Part shown: positions 62,198 to 64,000 of the stretch, in pieces
Numbering within the stretch: position 1 is the stretch's first letter
How the letters are laid out: every line of letters begins with the position of its first letter
Source of the DNA: Bacillota bacterium
Lineage (GTDB): Bacteria; Bacillota; Clostridia; Lachnospirales; Lachnospiraceae
DNA length: 64,000 nucleotides
Direction of reading: 5' to 3'
Assembly: GCA_023420935.1 (NCBI GenBank)
Contig: JAEZUR010000036.1
Coordinates: 25,073-89,072, forward strand
Translations under genes and position numbers: made by a program
The notes under the pieces: model-generated
Told to the model about the DNA's origin: nothing
Seen by the model: only the letters and a program-made list of their open reading frames with translations
Database searches by the model: none

Positions 62198-63553
62198 CTA
62201 CTTCTTTTTTGAATTCTTTAAGTCCTTCTTACCATACTTTGAGGTTCTTGTATTACTTCTTACTTCTTTTAATGTACCATCGGCGGTCATTCTATATTTT
62301 TTCTTTGGCTCATTTTTCTTTGATTCACTTTTCTTCGTTTCATTCTTATTTTGAACTACTGTATCTTTTGAACTTCCTCTTCTTGGTTGTGTTGCTTTTT
62401 GTGATGGGAATTTATTTACTAGTGGATATGGGTGTTCTTTTATCTCCGCTAATTCTTTTCCAATCAATTGCTCAATATCCTCTAAATATTCTTTCTCATC
62501 AAAATCACAAAAAGAAATGGCTACACCTTCTAGTCCAGCACGGCCGGTTCTGCCAATTCGATGTACATAGGTTTCTGAAATTTCTGGGATATTATAATTA
62601 ACTACATGAGATAATTCTTCAATATCTATGCCTCTGGCAGCAATATCAGTTGCAACTAATACGCGAATTTGTCCATCTTTAAATTCACTCAGTGCTTGTT
62701 GTCTGGCTCCTTGTGATTTGTCACCATGTATGGCTCTCGCCTTGATTTTTGCTTTTTCTAATTTACGTACTACTCCATCTGCTCCGTGCTTGGTTCTTGT
62801 AAATACCAGTGCAGAAACGATAGATTTATCTTTTAAAATATACTTTAATAGGTTGATCTTATTTTCTTTATCCACATAATACAGATATTGTTCTATAGTA
62901 TCTACGGTTGAAGAAACTGGAGTTACTTGTACTCTTTCTGGATTTTTTAATATGGTACTTGCCATTCTTGCAATAGCTGGAGGCATAGTAGCCGAAAATA
63001 GTAATGTTTGTTTTTCATCTGGTATCTTTGTAATTATTTTTTTAATATCATGTATAAATCCCATGTCTAGCATATTATCTGCTTCATCTAAGATAAATAT
63101 TTCTATATGATCTAGATTTACCACGTTCTGATTCATTAAATCATTTAATCTACCAGGTGTTGCAATCAAAATATCTACTCCCTGGCTCAATATCTCCTCT
63201 TGCGGTTTTTGAGAAACACCACCATAAATAACACAACACTTTAAGTTTGTATATTTACCATAGGTACAAAAGCTCTCGTAGATCTGAAGTGCTAATTCTC
63301 TTGTTGGTGTAATAACAAGAGCACGTATGGTTTGATTGTTTGTCTGTGCTTCCTGATCTTTACTTAATAGTTGTAATGTTGGTATTGCAAATGCTGCTGT
63401 TTTACCAGTACCAGTTTGAGCGCATCCAAGTATATCTCTCCCACTTAATATGGGAGGTATTGCTTTTTCTTGTATAGGTGTTGGTTCTAAATAATTTTCT
63501 TGTTTGATAGCCTCTAATATAGGGGGAATAATATTTAATTCTTGAAACTGCAT
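62198..63553 (-). CDS. DEAD-box ATP-dependent RNA helicase
   Basis: This 451-residue helicase has all core motifs: PTPIQEKAIPPIL (Q), AQTGTGKT (I), PTRELALQI (Ia), TPGRL (Ib), DEAD (II), SAT (III), ATDIAARGID (V) and HRIGRTGRAG (VI). A Lys/Asn-rich basic tail of ~75 residues follows and may bind RNA. It probably remodels RNA in ribosome assembly or at low temperature; the RhlE/CshA branch cannot be fixed by eye. Confidence 0.95.
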   Translation of the reverse strand: MQFQELNIIPPILEAIKQENYLEPTPIQEKAIPPILSGRDILGCAQTGTGKTAAFAIPTLQLLSKDQEAQTNNQTIRALVITPTRELALQIYESFCTYGKYTNLKCCVIYGGVSQKPQEEILSQGVDILIATPGRLNDLMNQNVVNLDHIEIFILDEADNMLDMGFIHDIKKIITKIPDEKQTLLFSATMPPAIARMASTILKNPERVQVTPVSSTVDTIEQYLYYVDKENKINLLKYILKDKSIVSALVFTRTKHGADGVVRKLEKAKIKARAIHGDKSQGARQQALSEFKDGQIRVLVATDIAARGIDIEELSHVVNYNIPEISETYVHRIGRTGRAGLEGVAISFCDFDEKEYLEDIEQLIGKELAEIKEHPYPLVNKFPSQKATQPRRGSSKDTVVQNKNETKKSESKKNEPKKKYRMTADGTLKEVRSNTRTSKYGKKDLKNSKKK

Positions 63554-63821
63554 TTTATTTTACCTCTTCCATTTTCTTGACGATTTTATGTTCCTATTTT
63601 TCCTATTTCGTGTTTCTTTCGAAAGAAGTATCTTATAACTAACTATAAAACCAATCCTAACATCATACTCACACTCTAGATAATATAACCAAATTTCACT
63701 TATATTTAAAAATAGTATTATCATTATACCACTTTGTTGCAATTAAATCCACCAATCAACTTGCATTATTGTCTTACTCAGAAAACAGATGATTTTCATG
63801 ACAATAAGCACTTTCTTAACA

Positions 63822-63850
63822 TTGACAAAATTAACCTAGAACTCTATACT
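63822..63850 (+). promoter_or_regulatory. sigma-A promoter of nitroreductase gene
   Basis: TTGACA, 17 bases, TATACT is one base from full consensus, about 60 bases before the start codon. The remainder of the 63554-63909 gap shows no gene. Confidence 0.85.
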
Positions 63851-63909
63851 GAAACATATGTATAGTATTCTATATTACTATTTTACAAATAAAAAGAAAT
63901 GGAGTTCCG

Positions 63910-64000
63910 ATGAACAACTCAAAACTATATGATACTATTTTTATTCGAAAATCAATTCGAAAATATGATATGATACCGCTTAGTGAGACTGTCTTAAAAG
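63910..64000 (+). CDS. nitroreductase family protein, 3' end beyond window
   Basis: Thirty residues are visible. TGGAG lies five bases before ATG 63910. The product includes DTIFIRKSIRKYD, the FMN-phosphate-binding RxSxRxY start typical of the nitroreductase family. The enzyme would use NAD(P)H and FMN; the substrate cannot be inferred from this fragment. Confidence 0.75.
   Translation, partial: MNNSKLYDTIFIRKSIRKYDMIPLSETVLK

Noticed and set aside
62104..62601. 165-residue plus-strand ORF
   Set aside because: It is antisense to the DEAD-box helicase gene, has low-complexity hydrophobic composition and no ribosome binding site.
63560..63742. 60-residue minus-strand ORF upstream of the helicase
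   Set aside because: No ribosome binding site, AT-rich intergenic composition, and no recognisable domain.

Overview
The window is low-GC, densely packed Firmicute DNA. Three sporulation genes (sigK, spoIIP, gpr), a CIRCE-controlled hrcA-grpE-dnaK-dnaJ operon, strong GGAGG-type ribosome binding sites and plant-polysaccharide and lactate functions point to an anaerobic spore-forming clostridium, most likely a Lachnospiraceae member of the Lachnoclostridium phytofermentans type. The species name is an inference.

Positions 1-26212 are mostly core genome and are almost all on the minus strand. A truncated LTA-synthase-like sulfatase sits at the left edge, followed by a DUF1540 peptide and a sigK without a pro-sequence. 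The next genes resemble the Bacillus subtilis yrzL-yrrK-yrzB-yrrL-yrrM-yrrO block (ireB, ruvX, DUF1292, an MltG-like stub, the tRNA-wobble methyltransferase TrmR and the U32 tRNA hydroxylation protein TrhP), with fur, RNase J and ylbF inserted. A second block matches B. subtilis rpsT-gpr-spoIIP-lepA-hemW-hrcA-grpE-dnaK-dnaJ-prmA-rsmE and continues into a dedicated cysteine desulfurase-ThiI pair for tRNA 4-thiouridine. mtaB and an HPr-like protein without the active-site histidine lie just beyond.

Positions 26213-50740 are accessory metabolism and transport: an amino-acid ABC importer, a CadD-like transporter, a J-domain/DUF5685/membrane-protein cluster, a metallo-hydrolase, an iron-sulfur-flavoprotein-like reductase, a lactate permease, a GH127 arabinofuranosidase with a divergent AraC regulator, a secreted SH3-like protein, a two-component system coupled to an FtsX-type ABC exporter, a yjdF gene with a probable riboswitch, and a DMT exporter divergent from a MocR-type regulator.

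Positions 51456-57946 hold a complete four-gene Wadjet (JetABCD) SMC-family anti-plasmid defence operon, the main defence system here. To its right are a VOC protein, a 65-residue orphan, a YgjP-like metalloprotease, the AmmeMemoRadiSam pair (AmrS plus an AmrB-AmrA fusion), a DEAD-box helicase and the start of a nitroreductase.

The most unusual non-coding content is a set of large nested palindromes in gene-free gaps (2483-2722, 20226-20302, 26438-26636, 35462-35627, 35993-36269). One of these is a repeat family with a tandem partial duplicate and a second diverged copy. There is also a five-unit 65-bp tandem array of paired hairpins (46971-47300), with a single related unit that looks like a terminator at 62139-62191.
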